From Thamnidium elegans (lineage: Eukaryota > Mucoromycota > Mucoromycetes > Mucorales > Mucoraceae), in NCBI GenBank assembly GCA_025201345.1, contig JAIXMG010000024.1, positions 310,001-374,000 on the forward strand: a DNA stretch of 64,000 bases, in the 5' to 3' direction. The translations under genes and the position numbers were made by a program. The notes below the pieces were generated by a model that searched no databases, was not told the DNA's origin, and saw nothing but the letters and a program-made list of their open reading frames with translations. Shown here in pieces: positions 1 to 12,129 of this stretch (its first letter is position 1; every line of letters begins with the position of its first letter).

Positions 1-116
1 TGTATAACAGCGACGATCTAAATCACTACAACGGCGAATTTGATGTTCGTTGGAGACGTGTCCCCGACGGACGCAGTAAATATATGCTTACGGCCCGGAT
101 CTATTGTATACGACAA
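1..116 (-). pseudogene. possible relic of a RuvC/TnpB-Fanzor-like nuclease, cut by the window edge
   Basis: On the minus strand from about position 116 down to 1, one frame reads ...IDPGRKHIFTASVGD... for about 30 codons before a stop. A neighbouring frame then gives QIRRCS followed by acidic and aromatic residues. An IDPG(R)x(x)FTA segment followed by an IRRCS-type segment resembles the RuvC-I region of Fanzor/TnpB-like nucleases, which I recall as repeated in Mucorales genomes; this is memory, not a search. The frame change and stop mean it is broken if real. The upstream part would lie at about 120-585, where the frame is also interrupted. A minus-strand stretch at 376-585 stays open but shows no recognisable motif. 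Confidence 0.2.
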
Positions 117-1193
117 GAAATACTCCTCAACCTCGGTCTTATTGAAAATCTTCTAATGTTAAAGTAGGAACTTTTCGAGCAAATCGTAGAGAGATACTAT
201 GCCCGTCAGTATAGGGCAAAGCAAGCGAACAAATCTTTTCCATTACTATTCGCATTTCTCAAGTCCTCGAGACTAAGTTATATGTTAAGCAATTAATGTT
301 GTTGTGAGTAAATAGCTCTCTACGAGTAAATGCATCCGTTATTAATTTATTATTTACCTGTCATAACCAAATCTTTTAAAAATCAAACACTTGATGAAAC
401 ATTTGTAAGCTTTCTGAATAACTATTTCCTAATGCCTTAATACCGGCATTAGATGCCAAGGACTTGTTATTGATACTAATGTGCCTCCATTTCAAACTTG
501 GATTAGGGTTACGTCTACGAAAGGATATTTCGCAATTTATTCGTGTTTTGCAGATCTGATCACATTGTACGCAATGCGCAGGCAATTACGAGTATAAAGC
601 AGATCTTTTTCCTGCAGTTTTTTTTTGTATCACTAAGGGGGCTAGGAGATATCAGGGAGCGAGGAGTGTTGCCATAATTCATTTTACAAAAGTTAATTTC
701 CGAAAAAGAAAAAACAAATGTTACCAACTCAACTCCGTTAGATAAAACAGATTAAATAAAAGGATTATATAATATATTTGTTCAAATATATGTATCTATA
801 TTTTATCTATCTGTCTCCTATCCAAGTTATTGGGATATGACTTTGTTTTTGCTTTGATATAAAGGTAACTTTTATAATTGTTCTTTTTTTTTTTTTTTAA
901 GGATTAAAAAAAAAAAGGGTCACGATATAAACTGAAAATAGATTATAAGTCCTTTTGAACGCAGTTACTACCAGTTAAGGTAGGTTTTAGATAACGTAAC
1001 ACTGTAATAAATTCGTTAAAGAACTTCTGTCTGTACTCATGTACTTTTGGTCAACTATTATAAATTTACGATCGGTAATACAAATTGATAGTCCATTTCA
1101 TGCATCCTAGAATTTACGCCTCATTTTTTTATTATTATTATTATATAACATAAGCACGCGGTAATACAAATAAAACAAATGGTAACTGATTTT
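117..1193. other. AT-rich intergenic DNA
   Basis: No credible gene model in this stretch. It has T and A homopolymers (for example around 880-916) and one open minus-strand stretch at 376-585 that may belong to the decayed element at the window edge. Confidence 0.5.
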
Positions 1194-1290
1194 ACTATAC
1201 ACCATTAGTTCCACCACTCGTTGACGTGTAACTAAACTTTTATTTTAATAAAAATTACTTTTTACAAAAACAAAAACTATACACCATTTG
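1194..1290 (+). promoter_or_regulatory. 13-bp direct repeat upstream of the secreted-protein gene
   Basis: The 13-mer ACTATACACCATT occurs at 1194-1206 and again at 1278-1290. The second copy ends about 20 bp before a TATA-like box and 87 bp before the start codon at 1378. An exact duplication at this spacing could be a pair of activator sites. That role is inferred only from position. Confidence 0.3.
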
Positions 1291-1308
1291 TCAAAACGTA
1301 AAATGCCT

Positions 1309-1318
1309 ATATAAATAG
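1309..1318 (+). promoter_or_regulatory. TATA box of the small secreted-protein gene
   Basis: CTATATAAAT lies about 60 bp upstream of the ATG at 1378, inside an otherwise A/T-mixed promoter. It is followed by a pyrimidine-rich stretch (TTTTTTTTCTTCTTC) just before the start, as is common in strongly expressed fungal genes. Confidence 0.5.
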
Positions 1319-1377
1319 TAAAAAAAAGTTGACACTTTTCTTCTTCATACAATCAGATTTTTTTTTCTTCTTCTAAA

Positions 1378-1632
1378 ATGTTCCGCTTAACCATCCTTAC
1401 TGCCCTCTTTGCTATCATCGCTGTTGCTAGCGCTCTTCTCTCTGTCGAAGTCAAGGTCAGACAATCCAATTCCCACAAGTTCGCTTGTAAGGGTGTCATT
1501 ACTTTCTTGGCTCTTGATACTGACTGTACTGATTGTTTGTATGGTGTTAAAGACCTTAACGCCGCTAGTGTTCAATGTAAGACCACCGCAGGTACCGCTA
1601 GCTGCTGTAAATCTGTTGTCAAGAAGTGGTAA
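1378..1632 (+). CDS. small secreted cysteine-rich protein
   Basis: Single-exon gene for 84 residues. Residues 1-20 form a classic signal peptide: MFR, then a hydrophobic core, with a likely cleavage after ASA. The mature part has six cysteines (FACKG, TDCTDC, VQCK and SCC near the C terminus), enough for three disulfides. It is Lys-rich with no recognisable domain. The ATG at 1378 is the natural start because the signal peptide begins there, behind a TATA box and a pyrimidine-rich leader. Codon use is biased to C/T-ending codons (ATC, GCC, CTT, AAG), which suggests high expression. Function is unknown. Small secreted Cys-rich proteins of this size are usually extracellular or cell-wall associated, but nothing here shows a specific role. 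Confidence 0.75.
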   Translation: MFRLTILTALFAIIAVASALLSVEVKVRQSNSHKFACKGVITFLALDTDCTDCLYGVKDLNAASVQCKTTAGTASCCKSVVKKW

Positions 1633-2462
1633 TTTTCTCAACGATAATACTATGGCATAGTAGTCGATGTTATATCTTCAACTAAAAACCTATTTAATTG
1701 TTTTCGGGTTTTCTTTGCGAAATTTATTAAGCCTTTTAAATAAAGAATAACCTTTAACTGTATTCTACTTTTTTTTTTTTTTTTTTTTTTACATTTGTGG
1801 TGCTTAGCTACACGCGTAATTATAACGTCTTTCAATTACTTTAAGTTTAATAACTACATATTACCCTCCCCTATCCAACTGAGCAGCCTCTTAAAAAAAA
1901 CAGTGCATCTTTTAAAAACAAAATCGCTAAGCATAAACAGTGTTTTTTTAGCCAATCATAATTATATGCCACTCCGCGGGAAAAAATATTTTGTTTGTTT
2001 TTTCGCATAACTGAACTCTATATACGGTTAGAACATATTAATACTGTAAAGCTGCTCTGTTACTGCTGATAGGCGCGTCTATGAAAACGGGAAAACTGAC
2101 GTAAAGCATTAGTAATTCCCTTTAAAAGTATAATCATTTATAGACTAACGTGTTTTCACTTAACATGGGGCAGACAGGTCAACAATAGGCTAAAGGCTAG
2201 TATTTATACCATTGTTTTAAAATGAAATGTGTACATAATTAATATTTATTTAATTATTGTAAGGAATATATGATTTTACGTAGGATATTTTTCTCGTCGG
2301 TAAATACAACTTTTTTTTTTAAAAAAAACACGCAATTACTCTAATAACTTATGAGACAATGCGTCACGTTTTACTAGTATCGTTTCTCTTGAACTTAAAT
2401 TTAGTTATTGGAATTTAATTCTTTCTTTACTTTATACCTCACCAAAATATATACATATATAT
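1633..2462. other. intergenic region upstream of the first ABC transporter
   Basis: About 830 bp without a gene. It holds the terminator side of the secreted-protein gene (poly-T run about 1770-1790), a CCAAT box at 1952-1956, a PDRE-like site at 1973-1980 and a T/A-rich stretch ending in ATATATATATGG at the ABC gene start. Confidence 0.5.
1973..1980 (+). promoter_or_regulatory. PDRE-like site (TCCGCGGG)
   Basis: TCCGCGGG fits the TCCGYGGR form of the pleiotropic drug response element, the inverted CCG/CGG site of Zn2Cys6 activators such as yeast Pdr1/Pdr3. It lies about 480 bp upstream of a PDR-type transporter start, in very AT-rich DNA where a run of eight G/C-rich bases stands out. Whether Mucorales use this element is not known to me. 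The assignment rests on motif and position. Confidence 0.25.
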
Positions 2463-5400
2463 ATGGAAAAAAATAATATAGAAACCCCGGAAGGGGATAC
2501 ATCGTTTAAAAATGTATCAGAAAAAAATTATACATCACTCAACAATGCGTCAAATAGTCGGAAAAATAGTTATGCACCACAAGGTGCTTTTGGGGAAGAT
2601 GATGCAGACCAAGTCGACATACAGAGTAACTATTTAAGAAAAGAATACATCTTTGGTTAAATACGTTACTTATTTGTTTTAATAGACGCAAAAAACACTT
2701 ACCAAAGTTTAAAAAGAGAATTGACTTTACGTAGTCACCATACTACTAGCGCTAGTAAAGCAGAAGAAGGTTATGCTGGTGAAGACGAATTCAACCTCGA
2801 TGAATTTTTACACGGTATCAGACGTCAAATAGACGAGAATGGAACAAAGCACAAACATCTTGGTGTATCCTGGGAGAATCTCCACGTTGAGGTAATAATA
2901 ATATTATGATTTTTTCGTCATACTTTATTTGATATTTATGTCGCTTATTAGGGTCTTGGCGCAGATGCATACACGATTCCCACTGTTTTTAGTCAAGTAG
3001 CTAATTTATTATCATTTTGGAAATATTTTAAAAAATCTAAAGCAAGTACCAAAGTGATTATTGATGGTATTACGGGTTGCTGTAAAGACGGTGAGATGCT
3101 TTTGGTGTTAGGGCGTCCGGGAGCCGGGTGTTCATCCTTTCTAAAGGTTATTTCTAATATAAGAGGGTCATATACTAAGATTGATGGTGAAGTTAGTTAT
3201 GGTGGAATAGACCCCGAAACATTTGCTAAGAACTACAGAGGTCAAGTGTGCTATAATGAAGAAGAGGATCAGCATTATCCTACTCTCACTACTAAGCAAA
3301 CTCTTCAATTCGCCCTTCGTACGAAAACACCGGGAAAACGTTTTCCGGGACAGTCTAAATCGGACTTTGTTGATCGCGTATTATATATGTTAGGGAATAT
3401 GCTCGGTTTAACTAAGCAAATGGATACTATGGTTGGTAACGCTTTTGTCCGTGGTCTATCAGGCGGTGAACGTAAACGTCTTTCAATTGCGGAACAGATG
3501 ACAACACGATGTACTATTAATTGCTGGGATTGCTCTACTCGTGGTTTAGACGCTGCCTCGGCACTAGACTATATCCGTTCCCTTCGTATCATGACGGACG
3601 TATTCGATATAACAACGATAGCAACACTGTATCAAGCATCAGACAGTATATTTCATCTCTTCGACAAGGTTCTTCTCCTTGATGAAGGATATTGTATATA
3701 CTTTGGCCCTATTGGAAGTGCTAAAAAATACTTTGAAGATTTAGGTTTTTTCTGCCCCTCCAGAAAGTCCACACCTGATTTCTTAACTGGTCTCTGTAAT
3801 CCATTAGAGCGTGAAATTAAGCCTGAATTTGAAGATATCGCCCCAAAGCATGCTTCTGATTTCCAAATAATATACAGACAATCAGAAATTTGTAAGATGA
3901 TGAATGCAGACTTAGAATTATATAAAGAAAATTGTCAAAAGGAAAATAGAGTTTCAGAATTCGAAGAAGTTTTACATGAGGAACATCAGAAACGCGCTGT
4001 TAAAGATACACCTTATATTGCCTCCTTTTTCCAACAAGTAAAGGCTCTTACTATTCGACAACATCATCTCCTTATTAAGGATAGACAAAATATTATTTCC
4101 CGGTACGGTACAATTCTTATTCAATCTTTAATTACTGCCTCTTGTTTCTTTAATCTTCCAAAGACTGGTGCCGGTGCGCAATCTCGTGGCGGTGCACTTT
4201 TCTTTAGTGTCTTATTTAACGCTTTTATTTCTCAGGCAGAACTAGTTCGCTTTCTTAATGGCCGACCAATCTTGGAAAAGCATAAACAGTATGCACTATA
4301 TCGACCGTCTGCATATTATATATCTCAGGTTATTATGGACATACCCTATGCTATTGCTCAAGTAATACTGTTTACCATTTGCGCTTATTTTATGATGGGC
4401 CTTAATTTGACAGCTGGCAGATTCTTTACGTTTATGGTTACTTTATTTTTTACGAATATGTGTATGAACGGTTTCTTTCGTTTTTTTGGTGCCGTTTCGC
4501 CTAGTTTCTTTATTGCTACTCAGGTCACTGGTGTTTTGCTAGTTTGCATGAACTCTTATACAGGTTATACTATTCCCTATAAACAAATGCATCCTTGGCT
4601 TTTTTGGATATATTATATCAGCCCCATGACTTACGCATACAAAACTATCCTAATTAATGAAATGAGCGGTCAAATTTATTCTTGCGATGGGCCAGGTAAC
4701 TCTATTCCTTACGGGCCTGATTATACGGATTGGAACTACAAAGTTTGTACTATGCAAGGTGGCGTTCCTGGGCAAAGCTTTGTTACTGGTGACAGCTATC
4801 TTACAGATGCTTTGACTTTTTACCCTTGGCAAATGTGGGCACCTGATTTTGTAGTTGTTCTTGCTTTTTTCATTTTCTTCACTTTTATTACTGCAGCAGC
4901 TATGGAATATGTAGGTATGAGTAAGGCGGCTTCTCTCACTAAGCTATATCTACCGGGGAAGGCCCCTAAAGCTCGTACAATAGAAGAAGAGGACGAGCGT
5001 AATCTTAGGCAAGCAAAAATCACAGAAAATATGGATACCATGTCTACTGGTACAACGTTTTCCTGGCAGCACGTAAACTACACTGTTCCCATAAAAGGAG
5101 GCAAACTTCAATTATTAAATGATATTGGTGGTATAGTTAAACCTGGTAATCTCACTGCTCTTATGGGATCCTCTGGTGCAGGTAAAACAACTCTTTTAGA
5201 TGTTTTGGCCAGGAGAAAAACAATTGGTGCTGTCGAAGGAAATATATTTCTAAATAATGAAGCAATCATGAATGACTTTGAACGTATTACAGGTTACTGT
5301 GAACAAATGGATGTACATCAACCTGCCGTCACAGTCCGGGAAGCACTTCGATTTTCTGCTCAACTTCGCCAACCTGCGGAGGTTTCTATTGAGGAAAAAA

Positions 5401-6950
5401 ATAATTATGTTGAACAAATCATTCTGCTTCTTGAACTTGATGATATAGGAGATGCTCAGATTGGACAAGTTGAAACAGGTTTTGGTATATCTGTGGAAGA
5501 ACGAAAGCGGTTAACAATTGGCGTGGAGCTAGTAGGTAAACCACAGCTTCTTTTCTTGGATGAACCTACTTCTGGTCTTGATGCTCAAAGTTCTTTTAAT
5601 ATTATTCGTTTTATTCGTAAACTTGCAGATGCAGGTTGGCCCGTACTTTGTACTATTCATCAACCTTCTGCAATTCTATTTGAAAACTTTGATCATCTTT
5701 TATTGCTTGTTCGTGGTGGTAAGACTGCTTACTACGGCGAAATCGGTAAAGACTCTAGTGTCATGATTAACTATTTTGAATCTAACGGCGGCCCCAAATG
5801 CTCCCCTGACGCTAACCCTGCTGAATATATTCTTCAAGTAGTGGGTGCTGGTACCGCCGGAGGTGCTACACGGGATTGGGCCGCTGTATGGAAAGAGTCG
5901 GTAGAATGCCAAGCACTTGATGCCGAACTTGAAGAAATTAATCAGACAGCCAACAAAAACCCAACTCGTATTGCCCTTACCTATGCTACCTCACTAATGA
6001 CTCAGTTCCGTTTAGTTTTACGCCGTATGTGGATTTCTTATTGGCGCTCACCTCAATATAATATTGGCCGTTTCCTTAATATTTTATTTACTTCTCTTGT
6101 CACTGGTTTTACTTTCTGGAAATTAGGAAACTCTTCTTCCGAAATGCTAAGAAAAGTTTTCGCCTTATTCAGTACATTTATTATGGCAATGACAATGATT
6201 ATTATGGCCCAACCAAAGTTCATGACTGAGCGTATGTTCTTCCGCCGTGAGTACGCTTCACGATACTATAGCTGGTTACCATTTGGTATCTCGGCAGTTC
6301 TAGTTGAAATTCCTTATATTATATTCTTTGCTGCGATCTTCATGTTCGGTTTTTATTGGACTACTGGTATGACCAATTCACCAGAAGCATGTGGTTATTT
6401 TTATATTACTTTCGTTGTATTAGTCTGCTGGGCTGTCACATTAGGTTTTGTCATCGCTGCAATTGCAGAACTTCCTACTATGGCGTCTGTCATTAACCCG
6501 CTTTTTATATCAATCCTTATTCTCTTTTGTGGTTTAATGCAGCCTGTCAGTCAAATGCCAAAATTCTGGAGTTCTTGGATGTACTGGATCGACCCATTTC
6601 ATTACTATATTGAAGGTTTAGCTGTCAACGAACTAGTCAATATCAAAGTGAATTGCTCTAATGGTGATCTTTTGCGTTTTACTCCTCCTCCCGGGCAAAC
6701 CTGTGGTGAGTATACAGAGGCTTTCTTTGCCACTCGAGGGGTGACGGGATATCTTGCCAATCCAAGCGCAATCCAACCCGAACAATGTGGTTATTGTACT
6801 TATAGTTCTGGTCCTGATTTTTACGAAACGATCCTTGATTGGAACGCTTCGAATAGATGGCGTAATTTTGGAGTGCTTATCGCTTTCTTCGCATTCAACT
6901 ATATATTATTCGTAATACTTGTTTACTTTAGAAGAAAACCTAACAGATAA
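2463..6950 (+). CDS. PDR-type (ABCG) multidrug ABC transporter, copy 1
   Basis: Full-size plasma-membrane drug/lipid exporter of the fungal pleiotropic drug resistance family, (NBD-TMD)x2, 1455 residues. Exons: 2463-2625, 2686-2891, 2952-6950. Both introns are 60 nt, and the splice choice restores alignment with the neighbouring paralogue. NBD1 (about residue 177) has the degenerate Walker A GRPGAGCSS, with Cys for Lys. It keeps a good signature (GLSGGERKR, about 291) and the altered Walker B CWDCSTRGLD. NBD2 has canonical Walker A GSSGAGKTT (about 862) and Walker B LLFLDEPTSGLD (about 990), with the degenerate signature ISVEERKR. This asymmetry is normal for fungal PDR pumps. Each half carries six hydrophobic segments; the last loop has paired cysteines, as in Pdr5. 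The next gene is a tandem paralogue. Substrate cannot be deduced. Confidence 0.95.
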
Positions 6951-7150
6951 ATTTTCTTTTGGAGCATACTACTGTTACAAAAAACCTTCTTTTAATTATA
7001 ATATCTCATGTACTTAATAAATTAGCATAAAAATAATGCACTTAGATTTATTCTAGGAAGTAAGTGTTATGATGACTAATAGTTTTGTATCGTTTCCCAA
7101 AAATTTTCAAGTGCGAATTTATTCGTTATAACTTGGTTTGTTCGATCCTA

Positions 7151-7190
7151 ATATATGCAAATACATATAAATATATGCAAATACATATAT
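7151..7190. repeat. 20-bp tandem duplication in the promoter of ABC transporter copy 2
   Basis: ATATATGCAAATACATATA is repeated head to tail at 7151-7170 and 7171-7190, differing only at the last base. Each copy contains ATGCAAAT. It sits about 240 bp upstream of the start codon of copy 2. It may be a duplicated binding site or simple slippage. Confidence 0.7.
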
Positions 7191-7316
7191 ATTCTTTTTA
7201 CGAGACAGATACCTTATTTTCGCTACGAAAAAGGTAAGTTGAATTAGTATAGTCTTTGAAACTGTTTTAGAGCGGATATTTAATTATATCAGACCAGCCT
7301 CTTCGATTCATGTCTC

Positions 7317-7318
<2 letters not shown>

Positions 7319-7356
<38 letters not shown>
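7319..7356 (+). repeat. 38-base T tract in the promoter
   Basis: Uninterrupted T run 73 bp upstream of the copy 2 start codon. Long dA:dT tracts exclude nucleosomes and often mark fungal core promoters. Confidence 0.8.
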
Positions 7357-7359
<3 letters not shown>

Positions 7360-7428
7360 TATATATATATATTATTATACATATTTTTTATTTTATTTTT
7401 TGATTGATTAAAATATAAACTTCTTAAA

Positions 7429-10400
7429 ATGGATATGCCATCTGCTGATCGTGGTATTGGGGAAAACTACCCAAACCGTGACGATGACTATGTTCAACGT
7501 CAAGACAGTATAGCGAAAAAGAACACTAATGATTTGGAAAAACTGGATACTAAAAATACGGAAACTTTTGAAGATATCGAAAGAACGGCTACATATCAAA
7601 CTGAAGGTGGGTTTGGTGAAGAGGAGGGTAACGCCGTAGATATAAATACTGCCATTGAAAGATATCATTCAGTCCGAAGAGAGCTTACGCAACAGTCTCG
7701 TAAAGAATCTATGGTTCCTACAGCGACGGTAGCTCCAGAAGCTGAAGCAGGAAAAATAAAAGACTTTGATTTAACAGATTATCTCTCTGAACAACATTCT
7801 CAAATTACAGAAGCTGGTTTAAAAATTAAGAATATGGGCGTCGTTTGGAAGGACTTGGTTGTTCAAGGTTTAGGGGCAGACGCTAAAGTAATATCTACAA
7901 ATTGGACTTGGATTTCTTCATTCCTTCAATTTTGGAAGTGGGGAAAGCATAAAGGTACTGATTTCACAATCTTGAAAGGAAATGATGGCTTTTGTAAATC
8001 GGGAGAAATGCTTCTAGTACTCGGACGACCGGGTTCAGGTTGTACTACTTTACTTCGTGTGATTGCAAATATGCGTGCTTCTTATACTAGAATAGATGGA
8101 GATATAAAGTATGGCGGTATAGATGCTCAAGAATTTTCAAAACATTTTAGAGGTGAAGTATGTTATAATGAAGAAGAAGATTTACATTACCCAACCTTGA
8201 CCACCCGACAAACTCTCCGTTTTGCTCTCAAGAACAAGACTCCTGGAAAGCGGCTTCCTGGTGAATCTAAAGCAGAGTTTATCAACAAGGTTTTATACAT
8301 GTTGGGTAACATGCTCGGCTTAACGAAGCAAATGGATACTATGGTCGGTAATGCTTTCGTACGTGGTCTCTCTGGTGGTGAACGTAAACGTCTTTCAATC
8401 GCGGAACAAATGACAACTCGTAGTTGTATTAACTGCTGGGACTGTGCTACACGTGGTCTAGACTCTTCTTCGGCACTAGATTATGTTCGTTCGTTACGTG
8501 TTATGACAGATATTTTTCAAAAAACGACTATTTCTACACTCTATCAAGCCTCCGATAGTATTTTTAATCTCTTTGATAAAGTGATGGTTTTAGATGAAGG
8601 TCGCTGTATCTATTTCGGTCCAACCAATCAAGCAAAGAAATTTTTTACGGATATGGGATTCTATTGTCCAGATCGTAAATCAACACCCGATTTTTTGACA
8701 GGTCTCTGTAATATGAACGAACGAGAACTTCTTCCAGGATTTGAAGGTCAAGTACCTCTAAATGCCGTTCAATTTGAGAAAGTCTATAGAGAATCTAAAC
8801 TTTATTCAGAGACGATGGCGGAACAGGCTGCGTACGAACAACAAATCGATAAAGATCAGCCAGCTGAAACTTTTCGACAAGCATTTAGTGAAGCACATCA
8901 AAAGCATGCGCCTAAACATTCTCCATTTGTTGCTACTTATTTTGAACAAATCAAGGCATTGACCGTTCGTCAATTTCAACTTATTCTTGGTGATAAAGGT
9001 GCATTGGTATCTCGATATGGCGGTGTTATTATCAAGGGTCTCATTATGGCTTCTGTGTTCTTTATGATGCCAACTGACGCTAGTGGCGCGTTCTCACGTG
9101 GTGGTGCTATTCTTTTCAGCTTGCTCTTTAATGCTTTGATCGCTCAGTCTGAGTTATCTGCCTTTATGCAAGGCCGTCGAGTTCTTGAGAAGCATAAACA
9201 TTTTGCTTTATATCACCCATCTGCTTTTTATATTGCTACCGTTATTTCGGATATTCCATTAGCTATTATTCAAGTCTTAATTTTTGAAATATGCGTGTAT
9301 TTTATGATGGGTCTTGTTCTTGACGCAGGAAGGGTAAAGTCCATATTATTTATTATATTTTATTATTATTTTTATTAACTTTTTTTTTTTTTTAGTTTTT
9401 TAGTTTCTTTATTATTCTTGTTATGACCAATTTATGTATGAATGGTTTCTTCCGTTTCTGGGGTGCAGTAAGTCCCAGCTTTTTTACTGCTTCACAAGTC
9501 TCTAGTATTCTTTTAATTGCTTGCTTAATTTATTGTGGTTATCAAATTCCTTATGTTCAAATGCACCCATGGCTTATGTGGATCTACTGGATTAACCCAT
9601 TAGCCTACGGCTACAAGGCCTTAATCTCAACTGAAGTCAAGGGCTTAGAATTCACATGTGAGGGTGCTAACGGAGTACCTTACGGTCCAGCCTATACATC
9701 CATTGATCAAAACTATAAATCGTGTATCTTACCGGGTGGAAAACCAGGCGATAGTTTTGTTCTGGGAGATGATTACTTGGCAGAAGCATATGGTTACTAT
9801 ACTTGGCAACTTTGGATCAATTTTGTAGCGGTCGTTTTATTCTTTCTCTTCTTTACTGCTATTACTGCACTTGCTATGGAATACGTTGACCTTCAAAAGG
9901 AAGGTTCGATTACCAAGGTTTACAAAAAGGGCGGTGCTCCAGAAGAGCTATCTGAAAAGGAACAGATGCAACAGGTTAATACAATCAATGATCAAGAGAT
10001 GGAAGCCGTTATGGATGGTACAACATTTTCTTGGCAACGTATTGATTATACTGTACCTATCAAAGGAGGTACACGACAACTCTTGAATGCTGTTGGTGGT
10101 ATAGTCAAACCCGGTAATTTGACAGCTCTAATGGGCTCTTCTGGTGCTGGTAAAACCACTCTTTTAGATGTCTTGGCCAAGCGAAAAACAATTGGTACCA
10201 TCGAAGGTAACATTTACTTGAACGGTGAACCATTAGCTGAAGACTTTGAACGTATTACTGGTTATTGTGAACAAATGGATGTTCATAACCCAAATGCTAC
10301 AGTACGCGAAGCACTTCAATTTTCTGCCTATCTTCGTCAACCAGCAGAAGTACCCAAGGAAGAAAAAGACGCATATGTAGAACAAATTATAGACTTGATG

Positions 10401-11909
10401 GAAATGAGAAAAATTGCCGATGCACTTGTAGGAGACCTTGAAGCAGGTATCGGTATCTCTGTAGAAGAACGAAAACGACTTACAATTGCTACAGAACTAG
10501 TTGGTAAACCTAAACTTCTTTTCCTTGATGAACCTACTTCTGGACTTGATGCGCAGAGTTCATATAATATTGTTCGATTTATTCGTAAGTTGGCTGATGC
10601 AGGTTGGCCTGTACTATGTACTATTCATCAACCTTCTGCTACTTTATTCGAACACTTTGATCATTTATTATTATTAATGCGTGGAGGTCGTACAGCCTAT
10701 TTTGGTGAGATTGGAAAAGACTGTCGTACGATGATTGATTACTTTGAATCCAATGGAGGACCTAAGTGCTCTCCTAACGCCAACCCTGCAGAATATATTC
10801 TAGAATGCGTCGGTGCAGGTACAACGGGTAAATCTACTCAAGACTGGGCAGATATTTGGGAAGAATCAATTCAAGCTAAAGAATTAGATCAAGAATTACA
10901 GTCTATTCATAGTTCTGTTGATCATAGTCAAAAGAGAAAAGTAACTACTTACGCACTTCCTTTTACTCAACAATTAAAACTTGTTTATAAACGTATGGTT
11001 ATCTCCTGGTGGCGTTGCCCTAATTACAATATGGGTCGTCTCTTTAACGTTTTATTTATTGGCCTCATCTCTGGTTTCTCCTTCTGGAAATTAGGAAATA
11101 CTCCTGCTGATATGCAGAATCGAATGTTCTCAGTATTCACTACTCTTTTAATGAGTAACGCCCTGATTATTTTAGCTCAACCACGTTTTATGCAAGAAAG
11201 AATGTGGTTTCGTCGTGAATATGCTAGTAAATATTATGGCTGGGCACCTTTCGCTTTATCGTGTGTATTAGTAGAAATACCATACTTGATTGTTCTTGGA
11301 ACCATTTTCTTATTCTGTTTCTATTGGACTGCCGGTTTAGAAAATACTTCAGATAGAATTGGGTTCTTTTATATACATTTTATTATGTTTTTATTTTACT
11401 CAGTCTCGCTTGGTTTTACCATTGCCGCTTTCTCTACTACACCACCTATGGCAGCTGTCATTAATCCTTTCTTTACTTCTATTTTAATCTTGTTTGCTGG
11501 TATTGTACAACCTCCGAGTGCTATGCCTCATTTTTGGAATTCATGGATGTATTGGTTAGACCCATACCACTACTTGATTGAAGGTCTTGTAGTAAATGTT
11601 ATGGATGGCGTTCAGGTTGTATGTGGGTCACAAGATTATATTAGGATCAATGTACCTCCTGGTCAAACCTGCGGTAGTTATATGGAACCTTATTTTCGAT
11701 CTGGTGGTGTAGGCTACGTTGGCAATCCAGATAACACAGGATACTGTGATTACTGTCAGTACAAGACAGGTGCTGATTTTTATGAAAAGAGAATTGGCTG
11801 GGATTTTCAAAATAGATGGAGAAACTTTGGTATCTTGGCCGCTTATACTTTATTCAATGTTGCAATGTTTACACTATTTGTCTTTCTCTTTAGGAAGCAA
11901 AAACGTTAA
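7429..11909 (+). CDS. PDR-type (ABCG) multidrug ABC transporter, copy 2
   Basis: Tandem paralogue of the preceding gene, 1472 residues, same family and presumed role (ATP-driven export of drugs or lipids at the plasma membrane). Exons: 7429-9333 and 9396-11909, with one 62-nt intron inside the first transmembrane domain. NBD1 has degenerate Walker A GRPGSGCTT (about 199), signature GLSGGERKR and Walker B CWDCATRGLD. NBD2 has Walker A GSSGAGKTT (about 881) and Walker B LLFLDEPTSGLD. The N terminus (residues 1-130) is hydrophilic and longer than in copy 1. The shared segment FGEEEGNAVDI / FGEDDADQVDI shows common ancestry up to the N-terminal region. Intron positions differ completely from copy 1. 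No truncation or lost motif, so both copies look functional. Confidence 0.95.
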
Positions 11910-12129
11910 AATATATATATATATATATATATACGCATATGCACTATATATATCTCAGTTACAAAAAAAAAACAATAATCCAGTATTTATTTTTTATATA
12001 TAAACCCTAATAAATTGTTCAAAAGTGAATGATAATAATTATAAAGATGTCTCGACGTACTAGATTGGTGTGTTGATTTTTTTTTATTATTATTCGCTAA
12101 CGTTCTTTTTTTTCGATCGAATAAATTAT

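Larger units (their letters stand above)
6951..7428. other. intergenic spacer between the two ABC transporters
   Basis: About 480 bp that must hold the terminator of copy 1 and the promoter of copy 2. It contains a 20-bp tandem duplication (7151-7190), a 38-base T run (7319-7356) and a TA-rich leader immediately before the ATG. No gene seen. Confidence 0.5.

Noticed and set aside
3054..3500. Degenerate first ATP site as evidence that the ABC transporters are broken
   Set aside because: Cys in Walker A and the altered Wal­ker B of NBD1 are normal in fungal PDR pumps.
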